A stretch of DNA of 64,000 nucleotides from UBA1765 sp045615885 (GCA_045615885.1 JAZLFR010000069.1:66955-130954), one strand, 5' to 3'. Counted from the first letter of the stretch, positions 43,390 through 52,233 are shown. The notes: a model not told the origin generated them from the letters alone. Program-made: numbers and translations.

Positions 43390-44052
43390 TTACAGGGTCT
43401 TCAGGATTTCCTGAGTTGTCTGTGAAGCAAAGGACGTGCTCAACACAAAGCGGCGAACTTCCATCGGGTTGATGCGGGCGTATTCGGAGAGAGCCCTTGT
43501 GATGCTCGATTTGATGAGCAGGTCTTCTTCCTTGGCGCAGGTCGTGCAGAAGTTCTTGAGCATTTCCCAGTCGGTTTTATCGCGGTACTGCAACTGGAAA
43601 AGGATAGCGCTGCGGCGAATCCAGATGTTTGGGTCGCGAATCCATACTGCAATTTTTGGACGAATTGCTGGGAGGCGCAAAACGAGGTCGCCAAGAATGC
43701 AGGTTGAAATAATGTCTACGGTATCTTTGCCGGCACGAGTCTTAATGAGCTTTCTGAGAAATGCCAGATGCTGCCCGCCAAGCAGGGCCTTGTGCCTAAA
43801 AAGGTAATCGCAGGCGGCGAGCTGCATTTCGCGATAGGGAATGCTCCACATATCTTCGATGCGCTTTGTTAGCTCGTCTCCATCTTTAGGTGGATTTCTG
43901 TCAAAAATAGGATATGTAATTTCACGGCGAGAAACAACCTTGATTCCAAGAAAATCAAATTGTTCTCGAACAGCTTTCGACATGGTATGGGCTTCTTCCT
44001 CATTATATGCGGAACGAAGCGAATGAAGGATCTCTTGAGTAAATTTTAACAT
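43390..44052 (-). CDS. AlkD-type DNA alkylation repair glycosylase
   Basis: A 220-residue all-helical HEAT-repeat DNA glycosylase. It reads EDMWSIPYREMQLAACDYL, then WIRDPNIWIRRSAILFQLQYRDKTDW and ITRALSEYARINP, matching AlkD family features (W-DPN-W-RR, LREY-like). AlkD removes cationic 3- and 7-alkylpurines without base flipping. Length and fold regions are complete. It is transcribed alone, convergent with the RgpF-like gene. Confidence 0.9.
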   Translation of the reverse strand: MLKFTQEILHSLRSAYNEEEAHTMSKAVREQFDFLGIKVVSRREITYPIFDRNPPKDGDELTKRIEDMWSIPYREMQLAACDYLFRHKALLGGQHLAFLRKLIKTRAGKDTVDIISTCILGDLVLRLPAIRPKIAVWIRDPNIWIRRSAILFQLQYRDKTDWEMLKNFCTTCAKEEDLLIKSSITRALSEYARINPMEVRRFVLSTSFASQTTQEILKTL

Positions 44053-44160
44053 TGCGCCCTAAAGATAGCCGAGATTTTTGTGAATTTCTACCCTTGACAA
44101 AAAATTTTTTTCACTTTTTTTTATTTTTTAGCCAATAAAGCCCCAAAATTTTACAAAAAA

Positions 44161-44814
44161 ATGATGAATAATACCCTTGCCACGGATTTGCCTGTCATAG
44201 AAGTGCCTGAAGAACTGCGTGGACTCTCGGATGCTGAGATTGTGGCCGCCTCTGAAACTCGTCAAAAAAAGGTTGAAAATAAGTTTAGGCCTTCGAAGAA
44301 AGAGCGGCAAGCCTTGAAACTGAAAAAAGTTCAGGAAGAAATGAAGGCTATTGCTGAAAGCGTATTGAAGGCAGAAGAAAAGAAACAAAGCATTTCGCCC
44401 TTTGATGGATTGATGAGCCATGCCAAGGAAGAGGGCAGTAGCTTTAAGGATATTTGCAGCAAGAGCTTTGACGAACCGGTATCTTTGGCAAAAGAACTTG
44501 CAAAGAAAGCCGATGTAGTTGTTCGGTCTTCCATCACTCAGGCTCCAAAGCCTGCTTCAGGCCGCGTGCTTTCCGTAAAATTGCTTGGTGGCAAGTTTGC
44601 CTTTGCTCAAAAGAAAGTTGAGACCCGCGTAGTTGATGCTGTAGAATTGGAACAGCAGAGAGCTGCCGAAAGGGCTAAGAAAATTCAGGAAAATCTTTTG
44701 GGGAAGACCGTAAAGAAGGCTCCTGCTCCAGTGCAGTACGATGCTGACGGCAACCCGATCAAGCGCAAGCGCGGGCGCCCCCGCAAAAATCCTTTACCGG
44801 AATCTATTGAGTAA
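44161..44814 (+). CDS. Hypothetical basic protein with C-terminal AT-hook
   Basis: A 217-residue protein I cannot assign. It is mostly charged and helical, with long Lys/Glu-rich segments (KERQALKLKKVQEEMKAI) and ends with KRKRGRPRKN, an AT-hook motif of the RGRP type that binds the minor groove of AT-rich DNA. No enzyme motif or membrane segment is seen. It could be a nucleoid or chromatin-like protein. ATG 44161 is directly followed by another ATG; no good ribosome site precedes. A terminator-like hairpin follows at 44821. Confidence 0.75.
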   Translation: MMNNTLATDLPVIEVPEELRGLSDAEIVAASETRQKKVENKFRPSKKERQALKLKKVQEEMKAIAESVLKAEEKKQSISPFDGLMSHAKEEGSSFKDICSKSFDEPVSLAKELAKKADVVVRSSITQAPKPASGRVLSVKLLGGKFAFAQKKVETRVVDAVELEQQRAAERAKKIQENLLGKTVKKAPAPVQYDADGNPIKRKRGRPRKNPLPESIE

Positions 44815-44820
44815 AAAATA

Positions 44821-44848
44821 AAAGGCTATGTTTTAAACATGGCCTTTT
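44821..44848. terminator. Bidirectional terminator
   Basis: AAAGGC-T-ATGTTT pairs with AAACAT-G-GCCTTT with T-G pairs, loop of a few bases, flanked by A and T runs. It serves the AT-hook gene and the converging yhhQ gene. Confidence 0.7.
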
Positions 44849-44874
44849 CATTGTGGTTGTTGCAGAGCTGCCAC

Positions 44875-45537
44875 CTATTTTCGGTTGCGGGTGAGCAGAT
44901 AGAAGAACGGCGTGTCGAGCGCAGCAAGCAGCATCTTGAAAATGTATTGCCCGATCATCATGGACGCTAGCACGGGGCGCATCTCTGCCTGGAATAGCCA
45001 ACCAAAGCCAAGGCCAAAAGCAATGCCGATGAATACGATCGTGTCTATGATCTGGCTTGTCATGGTCGAGGCATTGTTCCAGATCCAGCGGTGCTTTGTA
45101 TTGCCGTGCTTTGCAATGTAGTGCTCGCGGATCTTGTGGAAAATCCAGATGTCCCATTTTTGCGCCGCGAGGTAGCCGGCAAGGCTTGCTATCACGAATA
45201 CCCAGTTCTGGCCGAGCAGGCGGCTGTATGTTTCTTGCATGCTGGCATCTGCTGCCGGCAGGTATTCCGTGAGCAAAATGAGGAGCGATGCAAATACCTG
45301 GCCAACGAGGCCAAAGAGAACCGCCTTGTTGGCTTCCTTTTTGCCCCAGAGTTCGCCAATGACATCTGTTGCAAGGAATGTGAAGGCGTAGCATACGCCT
45401 GCGCCAGGGAGCGTTACGGCGTTGCCGAACAGGGTAATGCCCGTGGCCATGAGCTTTGCCGTGACCACATTGGAAATCACGAGGCCGACAGTGAACATGA
45501 TGTTCAGCAAAATGAGAGTTTCGTTTGTCTTTTTCAT
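44875..45537 (-). CDS. yhhQ: Queuosine precursor transporter
   Basis: A 220-residue inner-membrane transporter of the VUT/YhhQ (QPTR) family, which imports queuosine precursors preQ0/preQ1. Five or six membrane segments are visible, with ISNVVTAKLM, GAGVCYAFTFLATDVIGELWGK and STMTSQIIDTIVF, the family's conserved pieces. ATG 45537 gives the natural N-terminus (MKKTNETLILLN). It lies 39 bases after the queC stop on the same strand, so the two are probably one transcript. Salvage from outside would complement the synthesis genes. Confidence 0.93.
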   Translation of the reverse strand: MKKTNETLILLNIMFTVGLVISNVVTAKLMATGITLFGNAVTLPGAGVCYAFTFLATDVIGELWGKKEANKAVLFGLVGQVFASLLILLTEYLPAADASMQETYSRLLGQNWVFVIASLAGYLAAQKWDIWIFHKIREHYIAKHGNTKHRWIWNNASTMTSQIIDTIVFIGIAFGLGFGWLFQAEMRPVLASMMIGQYIFKMLLAALDTPFFYLLTRNRK

Positions 45538-45576
45538 AGATAAGATACCAGATGCAAGATCAAGATGCAAGAGTTT

Positions 45577-46296
45577 TTATAGTGCAGGGTCTATGGTGCC
45601 GTTTTCTGCAAATGCGCGGGCACGATCAATGCATGTGCCGCATGTGCCGCAAGGCTTTTCGCCACCTTCGTAGCAGCTCCAGGTAAGTTCAAAAGGGGCC
45701 TTCAGGTCAAGGCCCTTCTTTACCACTTGGGCCTTGCTCATTCCAGCGAACGGAGCGTAGACTTTCACCTGGTTGTATGTGCCGATGCTGATTGCCTTGC
45801 TGATCGTTTCCACGAATTCAACGCTGCAGTCTGCATATGCGTTGCCTGCGGCGTCATCGCCATGAGCTCCCAAGAAAAGCGTGACATCGTCGTTTTCGTA
45901 GATGCCTTGCGCAAGGCTTGCGCAAATGCTGAGCATGAGCCCGTTGCGAAACGGAACATATGTAGAAACCTTGCCGTTTGCCGCCGCAGATTCTGCCGGG
46001 GCAGTAGCGGACTGTTCGGCAATTTGGTCGGCATAGCTTTTATGGACGATTTCTTGCGTGGAACCTTCTAAAAGCGAACAGTTTGAATATTGCATGATTG
46101 GTGCAATATCGAATTCATAGTGCGGAACTTTGTAGTGGGCGGCTATCGCCTTTGCGCATTCAAGTTCCTTGCGATGCTTTTGCCCGTAAAAAATGGAAGT
46201 CGTCGCAACGTTTTCTGCGCCGAACTCGGCAACAGCCATTGCTACGCAAACGGTGGAATCCACACCACCCGAAGAAAGAACGATTGCTTTTTTCAT
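45577..46296 (-). CDS. queC: 7-cyano-7-deazaguanine (preQ0) synthase
   Basis: A 239-residue zinc enzyme that turns 7-carboxy-7-deazaguanine, ammonia and ATP into preQ0. SGGVDST (8-14) is the ATP pyrophosphatase loop, GQKHRKEL follows, FRNGLMLS and LGAHGDDAAGNAYAD form the active site, and the C-terminus has WSCYEGGEKPCGTCGTCIDR with the four zinc Cys. The upstream 450 bases are repeats, so its promoter is uncertain; transcription could also come from queF. Confidence 0.96.
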   Translation of the reverse strand: MKKAIVLSSGGVDSTVCVAMAVAEFGAENVATTSIFYGQKHRKELECAKAIAAHYKVPHYEFDIAPIMQYSNCSLLEGSTQEIVHKSYADQIAEQSATAPAESAAANGKVSTYVPFRNGLMLSICASLAQGIYENDDVTLFLGAHGDDAAGNAYADCSVEFVETISKAISIGTYNQVKVYAPFAGMSKAQVVKKGLDLKAPFELTWSCYEGGEKPCGTCGTCIDRARAFAENGTIDPAL

Positions 46297-46749
46297 AAGA
46301 TTAGAAATAAGAGTACAGAAACTAGAGGACAGAAATAGGAATACAGGAGTCAGGAATCAGGAGTCAGTAGGAAGACGGAAGAATGAAATTATTAATTGAT
46401 AACTAAGGCGAGTGAAGCGACCATGCTTGCATGGGCATTTCCGAGCCGATTATCAAAGCAACAAAGTTGCTAATTGATAACTAAGTCGAGCGTCGCAAAA
46501 ATAAACTTGTTTATTTTTATGACCGAGACGCATTATCAAGAATAACGAAGTTATTAATAGTTAATTATTAATTGATAACTCCATTAATATGTCGCTCGGT
46601 CATGTCAGCTCGAGCAAGCTCGGCTGCCGCGACTCTCGCTTGTTATTAATTGAACATTCAGATGTCAGTCTACAGCCGACACACTGGAAATCAACATTCA
46701 CTAGATCCTAGCCCCTAAATCCTAGATTCTAAATCCTAACCCCTAAATT
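46297..46749. repeat. Repeat-rich intergenic region between queC and queF
   Basis: The element TTAATTGATAACT recurs at about 46390, 46470 and 46560, and a shorter TTAATTGA near 46635, and several hairpins lie between, for example CCATGCTTGCATGG (about 46422) and AAAATAAAC/GTTTATTTT (about 46497). From about 46690 to 46748 runs an imperfect tandem repeat of CCTAAAT(C)CTA-type units. No gene is visible. Similar fragments occur at 61440-61620 and 37610. These look like dispersed repeats of this genome. Confidence 0.7.
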
Positions 46750-47253
46750 CTACTTCCAGCTGTTTCTGCGGTCCACGCTTGCGAAGAGACGGTCGCGGGC
46801 CTTGTCTTCGTAGGCTGTACCCGGCTTGCCGTAGTTTGCAAACGGGTAGATGGAAATGCCGCCGCGCGGTGTGAAGATGCCTTCCACTTCAATGTATTTC
46901 GGGTCAAGCAGCTTTATGAGATCCTTCATGATGATGTTTGCGCAATCCTCATGAAAATCGCCGTGGTTGCGGAAGCTGAAAAGATAGAGCTTCAGCGACT
47001 TGGATTCCACAATGTACTGGTCCGGAATGTAGTTGATGCGGATTTCCGCAAAGTCCGGTTGGCCAGTCTTTGGGCAGAGCGATGTGAATTCCGGGCAGTT
47101 GAGCATGACCATGTAGTCATTGCCCGGATGCTTGTTCGGGAACTTTTCCAGGACGTCCGGATCATAGTCGTATTTGTATTTTGTGTTCTGGTTTCCCAAA
47201 AGCGTGACGCCTTCAAGTTCTGCGTCAGATCGGCCGGATTTATTTTCGGTCAT
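46750..47253 (-). CDS. queF: NADPH-dependent 7-cyano-7-deazaguanine reductase
   Basis: A 167-residue enzyme reducing preQ0 to preQ1, the next step of queuosine synthesis. The signature ESKSLKLYLFSFRNHGDFHEDC (about 86-107) contains the conserved family motif, CPEFTSLCPKTGQPDFA the catalytic Cys region. ATG 47253 follows AGGAG at ideal spacing; the leader holds a preQ1-type riboswitch. The C-terminus is a little longer than in the shortest members. Together with queC and yhhQ it indicates a queuosine cluster. Confidence 0.96.
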   Translation of the reverse strand: MTENKSGRSDAELEGVTLLGNQNTKYKYDYDPDVLEKFPNKHPGNDYMVMLNCPEFTSLCPKTGQPDFAEIRINYIPDQYIVESKSLKLYLFSFRNHGDFHEDCANIIMKDLIKLLDPKYIEVEGIFTPRGGISIYPFANYGKPGTAYEDKARDRLFASVDRRNSWK

Positions 47254-47259
47254 AAAGGC

Positions 47260-47299
47260 TCCTAGTTTTATTTTTAGACAGGAGGTTTTCGAACTGTCT
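47260..47299 (-). promoter_or_regulatory. Probable preQ1-I riboswitch in the queF leader
   Basis: On the minus strand AGACAG (47299-47294) pairs with CTGTCT (47281-47276), closing a loop with TTCGAAAACCTC. The next bases are A-rich (AAAAATAAAACTAGGAG), and the loop CCTCC can pair with the tail GGAG, which contains the ribosome site. This is the layout of preQ1 class I switches (P1 hairpin, A-rich tail, pseudoknot hiding the ribosome site). Effect expected: preQ1 shuts off queF translation. Confidence 0.65.
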
Positions 47300-47463
47300 A
47301 CACCATTTTGTGCTAGCGCCAATTATAGAAAAAAGTGGGGGAGGCCTCCCCCTCGCTACAACCGGCTGCGCCGTTTTTCGCTACCCCCTCTAACGTGGGC
47401 ACCCTGTCCCGCCCCGAAAATTTTTGTAGAATTGTAGCTGTAATTTTTTTGGGGAATTTCCAA

Positions 47464-49485
47464 ATGAAGAATTTGAAGGCTATTTCTGCAATTGTAGGTG
47501 CTTTTGCAATGTCTGCAAGTGCTGCCATTTCCGGCAACATTTTTGATGAAGCAAACAATCCCATTAAAGATGCTGTAGTTTCTGTAAAGACATTGCCTGG
47601 TATCATGCCAAATGCAAGAACTCTTTCCAATGCAAAAGGCAAATTCACAATTAAGGACAAGGTTGACGAACCGCAGGTTTTGATTGTCCGCAAGACAGGC
47701 TTTTTGCCAGAAACGCTTTCTGTAGCAAGCGATGTCAAAAGCATTGTCTTGAAACGGGACCCGATCGAAAATCAAATTGATTCTCTGATGGCGGGCATGT
47801 CTCTTGACGCAATGATTGCGCAAATGACACAGGCCCTTGTTCCGCATGTAATGTGCGGCGAAAATCCATGTGGTTCCATTTTGCAGGGCGGGGGAGCTTA
47901 TGCTGCAGAACTCTACAAGACCGCCTGGGCAACGCAAATTCCTGTGAGCTATGGCAAAGACAATGTGCATGGCGTGGCAGATGTCATCAATGCAGTTGTT
48001 TACCCCCACAACATTGGCCTCGGTGCCACGCGAGATTCCGCGCTTGTCCGTAAGATCGGCCAGGCCGTTGCCGAAGAAATGTGGGCAGCCCACATTGACT
48101 TGAACTTTGCCCCTGCACTGAGCGTTCCGCAAGATGAACGCTGGGGCCGCACCTACGAAGGCTTTGGCGAAAAGCCTGAACTTGCAATAGATCTTGGTAC
48201 AGCGTATTTGCGCGGTCTGCAGGGCGATAATTTTGATGCGGAATGGCGTGTGACGGGAACGATTAAGCATTTTCTTGGAGATGGCGGAACTGACAAAGGC
48301 CATGACCGTGGCGATGTGAAGGTTTCTGACAAAAAAATTCGCGAAATACATTTGCCTCCGTACATTGCCGCGGTGGAACAGGGCGCGCAGAGCGTAATGG
48401 CGAGCTTCAATACGATCCGCGGAGTGCACCAGCATGTGGATTCGCTACGCCTGACAGGAATTTTAAAAACGGAACTTGGCTTTGACGGCTACGTGATTGC
48501 CGACTGGGAAGGCATTCAGCATTCCACGACACCTGGCAATGCGGGGGACTATTCCGGCAAAAAGACAAACGTCTCTAGCGAGGAAGCTATCCGCCGTGCC
48601 GTGAATGCCGGTGTCGATTTGGCCATGGTCCCGTCTTCTGCAGATGCCTTTAGGGAAGCTCTCAAAAACCTTGTAGAAAGTGGGAAAGTTTCTGAGGCAC
48701 GCATTCGCGATGCCGTCCGCAGAATCCTCCGTGTAAAGATTCGTGCAGGTCGTTTGGCTAACCCGATGGGCCCGGCTAAGTATGCGGGCGTCACAGCAAA
48801 TCTTGGCAGTGCGGAACACCATGCCCTTGCCCGCGAAGCGGTGCAAAAGAGCCTTGTGCTTTTGAAAAACGATAGCGTGCTCCCGCTTGCAAAAAATGCT
48901 ACAGTATTTGTGACCGGCTCCCATGCCGACCACACGGGCTTGCAGTGCGGAGCCTGGACGCTAGGCTGGCAAGGCACAAGAAGTGATGTTCCTGGCGCAA
49001 CTTCCATTTTGGCTGGTGTTGACCAGGTTGCAAAGGGTGCCCGCGCAGAAACTGCAGATAGTGCAGGTACCATTCTCTATGTGATTGGTGAAACTCCGTA
49101 TGCAGAATGGTTTGGGGATTTCCGCGAAAAGGATTTCAACAACAAGCTGTTTACGACGGAGCGTTCCCACACAACGCATTTTGAAAGCACGGATGCAAAT
49201 GTGAAGCAGATTCGGGAATGGAAGGCCGCGGGCAAGAAGGTTGTCGTTGTGCTTGTTGCCGGTAGGCCCCTGCCTGTGACGGAGCTGATTGAAAATTCTG
49301 ACGCGTTTGTCATGGCGTGGCTCCCGGGCAGTGAAGGCGCAGGAGTCGCCGATGTGCTTTTTGGCGATGTGAAGCCTACCGGCAAATTGCCGCACACCTG
49401 GCCAAAGAATGCAAGGCAGATCCCGATCAACGATGGCGATGGAAAAAAGGGCCTCTTTCCGTATGGATTTGGTTTGAGCTATTAA
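47464..49485 (+). CDS. GH3 family beta-glucosidase, secreted
   Basis: A 673-residue enzyme with a signal peptide (MKNLKAISAIVGAFAMSASAA). Residues about 22-100 form a carboxypeptidase-regulatory-like beta domain (GNIFDEANNPIKDAVVSV..TFTIKD), followed by a GH3 catalytic barrel: LNFAPALSVPQDERWGRTYEGFGE, TIKHFLGDGGT and the nucleophile Asp347 (YVIADWEGI). The C-terminal alpha/beta sandwich ends with FPYGFGLSY, and no fibronectin domain follows. It hydrolyses terminal beta-glucose from cello-oligosaccharides, as expected in a cellulose degrader. ATG 47464 is used because the upstream part of the frame reads through non-coding DNA. Confidence 0.93.
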   Translation: MKNLKAISAIVGAFAMSASAAISGNIFDEANNPIKDAVVSVKTLPGIMPNARTLSNAKGKFTIKDKVDEPQVLIVRKTGFLPETLSVASDVKSIVLKRDPIENQIDSLMAGMSLDAMIAQMTQALVPHVMCGENPCGSILQGGGAYAAELYKTAWATQIPVSYGKDNVHGVADVINAVVYPHNIGLGATRDSALVRKIGQAVAEEMWAAHIDLNFAPALSVPQDERWGRTYEGFGEKPELAIDLGTAYLRGLQGDNFDAEWRVTGTIKHFLGDGGTDKGHDRGDVKVSDKKIREIHLPPYIAAVEQGAQSVMASFNTIRGVHQHVDSLRLTGILKTELGFDGYVIADWEGIQHSTTPGNAGDYSGKKTNVSSEEAIRRAVNAGVDLAMVPSSADAFREALKNLVESGKVSEARIRDAVRRILRVKIRAGRLANPMGPAKYAGVTANLGSAEHHALAREAVQKSLVLLKNDSVLPLAKNATVFVTGSHADHTGLQCGAWTLGWQGTRSDVPGATSILAGVDQVAKGARAETADSAGTILYVIGETPYAEWFGDFREKDFNNKLFTTERSHTTHFESTDANVKQIREWKAAGKKVVVVLVAGRPLPVTELIENSDAFVMAWLPGSEGAGVADVLFGDVKPTGKLPHTWPKNARQIPINDGDGKKGLFPYGFGLSY

Positions 49486-49554
49486 GACTGCTCCATTTAG
49501 TTCTATATTTTAAAGGAACCTTTATTTCGGAGTTGGATGTTCTTAATCCATAAT

Positions 49555-49672
49555 TTCGGCTTCGGCCGAACTCAAAACTGGGACATTGTTTAACGCGGGT
49601 TACGCCGGGTGGCGTAGCTTGCTCTTTTTCGTGAACCTGCGGCATTGCCTTCGTGATGGTGCTGCCGCGAAA
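49555..49672 (+). promoter_or_regulatory. Structured leader before the GNAT gene
   Basis: Three hairpins lie between the GH3 stop and the GNAT start: TTCGGC-TTCG-GCCGAA (49555-49570, UUCG tetraloop), a 12-bp stem around GGGT (49595-49622), and GCGGCA/TGCCGC (about 49639-49668). No riboswitch class is recognised. It may be a regulatory leader or a GH3 terminator plus leader. Confidence 0.4.
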
Positions 49673-49686
49673 AAAGGAAATAAACA

Positions 49687-50313
49687 ATGTCTAATAATTC
49701 TAAATACATTATCCGACAGGAACAGCCTGCCGATTTCTCTGTCGTCGAAAATTTAACCCGCGAGGCTTTCTGGAACGTGTACCGTCCCGGATGTTCTGAA
49801 CATTATGTGCTTCACTGCTATAGGAACCATCCGGATTTCATTCCGGAGCTCTCCCTTGTGCTGGAAAGCAATGGCGAAATCCTTGCCCATGTGATGTTTG
49901 CCTGGAGCGAAATCGAAACCGACGACGGTCGAAAATTGCGTATGATGACCTTCGGGCCTATCAGCGTTCGCCCCGACATGCAACGCAAGGGCCTTGGCAA
50001 GATGCTACTGGACTACGCCCTGGAACGTGCCTGCGAAATGGGTGCCGGATGTATTGCCATGTGCGGTAACATCCAGTTCTACGGCAAGTGCGACTTCGTG
50101 ACTGCCGTCTCCAGGGGAATCCGCTACGCCGACGATCCTGACAGCGACGCACCCTATTTCTTGATTCGGGAATTGACGCCAGGCTTTCTGGATGGAATCC
50201 GCGGAACCTATCGGGACCCTGCGCCCTATTTCGTTGACGACCATGACGTGGAGGAATTCGATAAGCAGTTCCCGCCCAAGGAAAAGAAGGTGCTGCCCGG
50301 ACAACTGTTCTGA
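49687..50313 (+). CDS. GNAT N-acetyltransferase (YhbS-like)
   Basis: A 208-residue GNAT-fold acetyltransferase. The acetyl-CoA-binding motif A is ISVRPDMQRKGLGKMLLDYAL (about 96-116, Q/R-x-x-G-x-G/A), preceded by HVMFAWSEI and followed by QFYGKCDF. It ends with a charged tail. The layout resembles YhbS, but the substrate is unknown. It has a long, structured leader and a terminator 30 bases after the stop. Confidence 0.85.
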   Translation: MSNNSKYIIRQEQPADFSVVENLTREAFWNVYRPGCSEHYVLHCYRNHPDFIPELSLVLESNGEILAHVMFAWSEIETDDGRKLRMMTFGPISVRPDMQRKGLGKMLLDYALERACEMGAGCIAMCGNIQFYGKCDFVTAVSRGIRYADDPDSDAPYFLIRELTPGFLDGIRGTYRDPAPYFVDDHDVEEFDKQFPPKEKKVLPGQLF

Positions 50314-50342
50314 TGGCATAAAATAGCGCTAAGAAGAATCTG

Positions 50343-50374
50343 GTTATCCCGGCTAAAGGTCGGGATAACTTTTT
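50343..50374 (+). terminator. Intrinsic terminator after GNAT
   Basis: GTTATCCCG (50343-50351) pairs perfectly with CGGGATAAC (50361-50369), 9-base loop, followed by TTTTT. Confidence 0.85.
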
Positions 50375-50495
50375 ATTTGTTGTGGACAAATGAGCAGTAT
50401 TTTGGCGAATTTGCGTTATGTGGCGTATTTTAAAAAACTTATCATGATAAAAAAGAATTGCCAAATTTTTTTAGTTTCCTAAATTTGGGGCCACT

Positions 50496-52211
50496 ATGAC
50501 AAAAGCACAAATCATCAAATTCATCGTCGCTACGATTCTCGCAGTCGCAGCACTCTTCTTGCCGTATGAAGCTCTCGGCTTCGATGCTGCAAGCCCTATG
50601 GGCGTGTTGAATCCGCTCGAAATCCGCGTCATTGGCGTATTCGTCATGGCAGCCCTTTTCTGGATCCTCCAACCGTTCCCGATCTGGTCAACATCTATGC
50701 TCGTCATCGTCTTGATGATTGTCACGATGTCTGACTCCGCTCTCACCCCGTTCCGCGTTGACGGCGTTACAATGATCAGCCACAAGTCCATTATGGCTAC
50801 ATTCGCTAACCCGATCATCATGCTCTTCCTGGGTGGCTTCTTCTTGGCAGCAGCAGCTACCAAGTACAAGATGGACTTGAACCTCGCTCGCGTTCTTTTG
50901 AAGCCGTTTGGCAAGAACCCGAAGTTCGTTCTCCTTGGCCTCATGCTCATCACTGCAGTGTTCTCCATGTTCATGAGCAACACCGCTACGGCAGCCATGA
51001 TGCTTGCAATCCTCGCTCCGGTTCTTAAGCTTTTCGACCCGGATGACCGTGGTAAAGCAGCTTTTGCCCTTGCTATTCCGCTCGGTGCAAACATCGGTGG
51101 TATGGGTACCCCGATCGGCACCCCTCCTAACGCAATCGCCCTCGGCGCATTGAACGATGCTATCCAGCGTGGCGACCTTGCTGCAAATCCGGTTTCCTTT
51201 GGCCAGTGGATGGCTTTCGGTATTCCGTATGTTATTATTTTGATGGTTATCGCTTGGATTCTTCTCCTTAAGATCTATCCGATCAAGATGAAGGAAATGA
51301 TCTTGAACATTGAAGGTGCTGGCAAGTTTGACACAAGCCCGAAGGCAATCATCGTCTATATCACTTTCGTTGTTTGCGTTGCATTGTGGGTAACCGGTAA
51401 GGGTGTTCATGGTATTAACGATAACGCTATCGCCATGATTCCTATGGCTGTATTTGCCTTGACCGGTGTTATTACCAAGAAAGACTTGAACGCAATGAGC
51501 TGGGACGTTCTTTGGCTTGTAGCTGGTGGTTTTGCTCTCGGTGTTGGACTCAACGCAACTGGCCTTGCAGCCCACTTGATCAAGACCATTCCGTTTGCTT
51601 CCTGGTCTCCGATCGCCCTCATGGTTGGCTGCGGCATCATCTGCCTCTTCATGGCTAACTTCATGAGCCACACTTCCACAGCAACCTTGCTCGTTCCGAT
51701 CCTTTGCGCAGTCGGCATTGCCTGCCAGGACAACCTCGTTGGCCTCGGTGGCGTTACTGCCCTCCTCGTTTCCGTTGCATTTGCAAGTTCCCTCGGCATG
51801 AGCCTCCCGATTTCTACACCTCCTAACGCACTTGCCCACGCTACCGGCTACACCGATACAAACGGCATGGCTAAGACAGGTGTTGTAATGGGCCTTGCAG
51901 GTCTCGTACTCTCTTGGGTAATGATGATCTTCCTTGCAAAGATCCAGTTCTTCGGTACTCCGGTTCCTAAGGCTGCAGAAGCTCCTGCTGCTGCACCTGT
52001 TGCAGCAGAAAAGGTTGTTGAAGCTCCGGCTCCGGTTGCTGAAGTTGCTCCTGCTGCAGAAGCTGTCGTTGCCGATAGCGCCGCTGCTCCTGCTGAAGCT
52101 CCGAAGGCAGAAGAAGTTGCTGCCCCGGCCGCTGAACAGGCTGCCCCTGCCGCAGAAGAAGCAAAGACCGAAGCTGCTCCGGCAGCCCCGGCTGCAGAAG
52201 CTGCAAAGTAA
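50496..52211 (+). CDS. DASS/SLC13 sodium-dicarboxylate-type transporter with Ala/Pro-rich tail
   Basis: A 571-residue inner-membrane protein of the divalent anion:Na+ symporter family, with about a dozen hydrophobic segments. The two SNT-type signatures are MSNTATAAMM (about 166-175) and SHTSTATLLVPI (about 389-400), and PIGTPPNAIALG fits the family helix-hairpin loop. Members move succinate, malate, sulfate or citrate with Na+. The last 80 residues, about 490-571, are a low-complexity Ala/Pro/Glu tail, unusual for a permease. Terminator follows at 52234. Confidence 0.92.
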   Translation: MTKAQIIKFIVATILAVAALFLPYEALGFDAASPMGVLNPLEIRVIGVFVMAALFWILQPFPIWSTSMLVIVLMIVTMSDSALTPFRVDGVTMISHKSIMATFANPIIMLFLGGFFLAAAATKYKMDLNLARVLLKPFGKNPKFVLLGLMLITAVFSMFMSNTATAAMMLAILAPVLKLFDPDDRGKAAFALAIPLGANIGGMGTPIGTPPNAIALGALNDAIQRGDLAANPVSFGQWMAFGIPYVIILMVIAWILLLKIYPIKMKEMILNIEGAGKFDTSPKAIIVYITFVVCVALWVTGKGVHGINDNAIAMIPMAVFALTGVITKKDLNAMSWDVLWLVAGGFALGVGLNATGLAAHLIKTIPFASWSPIALMVGCGIICLFMANFMSHTSTATLLVPILCAVGIACQDNLVGLGGVTALLVSVAFASSLGMSLPISTPPNALAHATGYTDTNGMAKTGVVMGLAGLVLSWVMMIFLAKIQFFGTPVPKAAEAPAAAPVAAEKVVEAPAPVAEVAPAAEAVVADSAAAPAEAPKAEEVAAPAAEQAAPAAEEAKTEAAPAAPAAEAAK

Positions 52212-52233
52212 TAGGGTTTAGCTAAAAACAAAA

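Noticed and set aside
46297..46749. CRISPR array
   Set aside because: Repeats are short, irregular and unequal in spacing, with no cas genes nearby.
50688..51839. Open frame of 383 codons opposite the DASS transporter
   Set aside because: Cys/Asn/Glu-rich shadow of a GC-biased gene.
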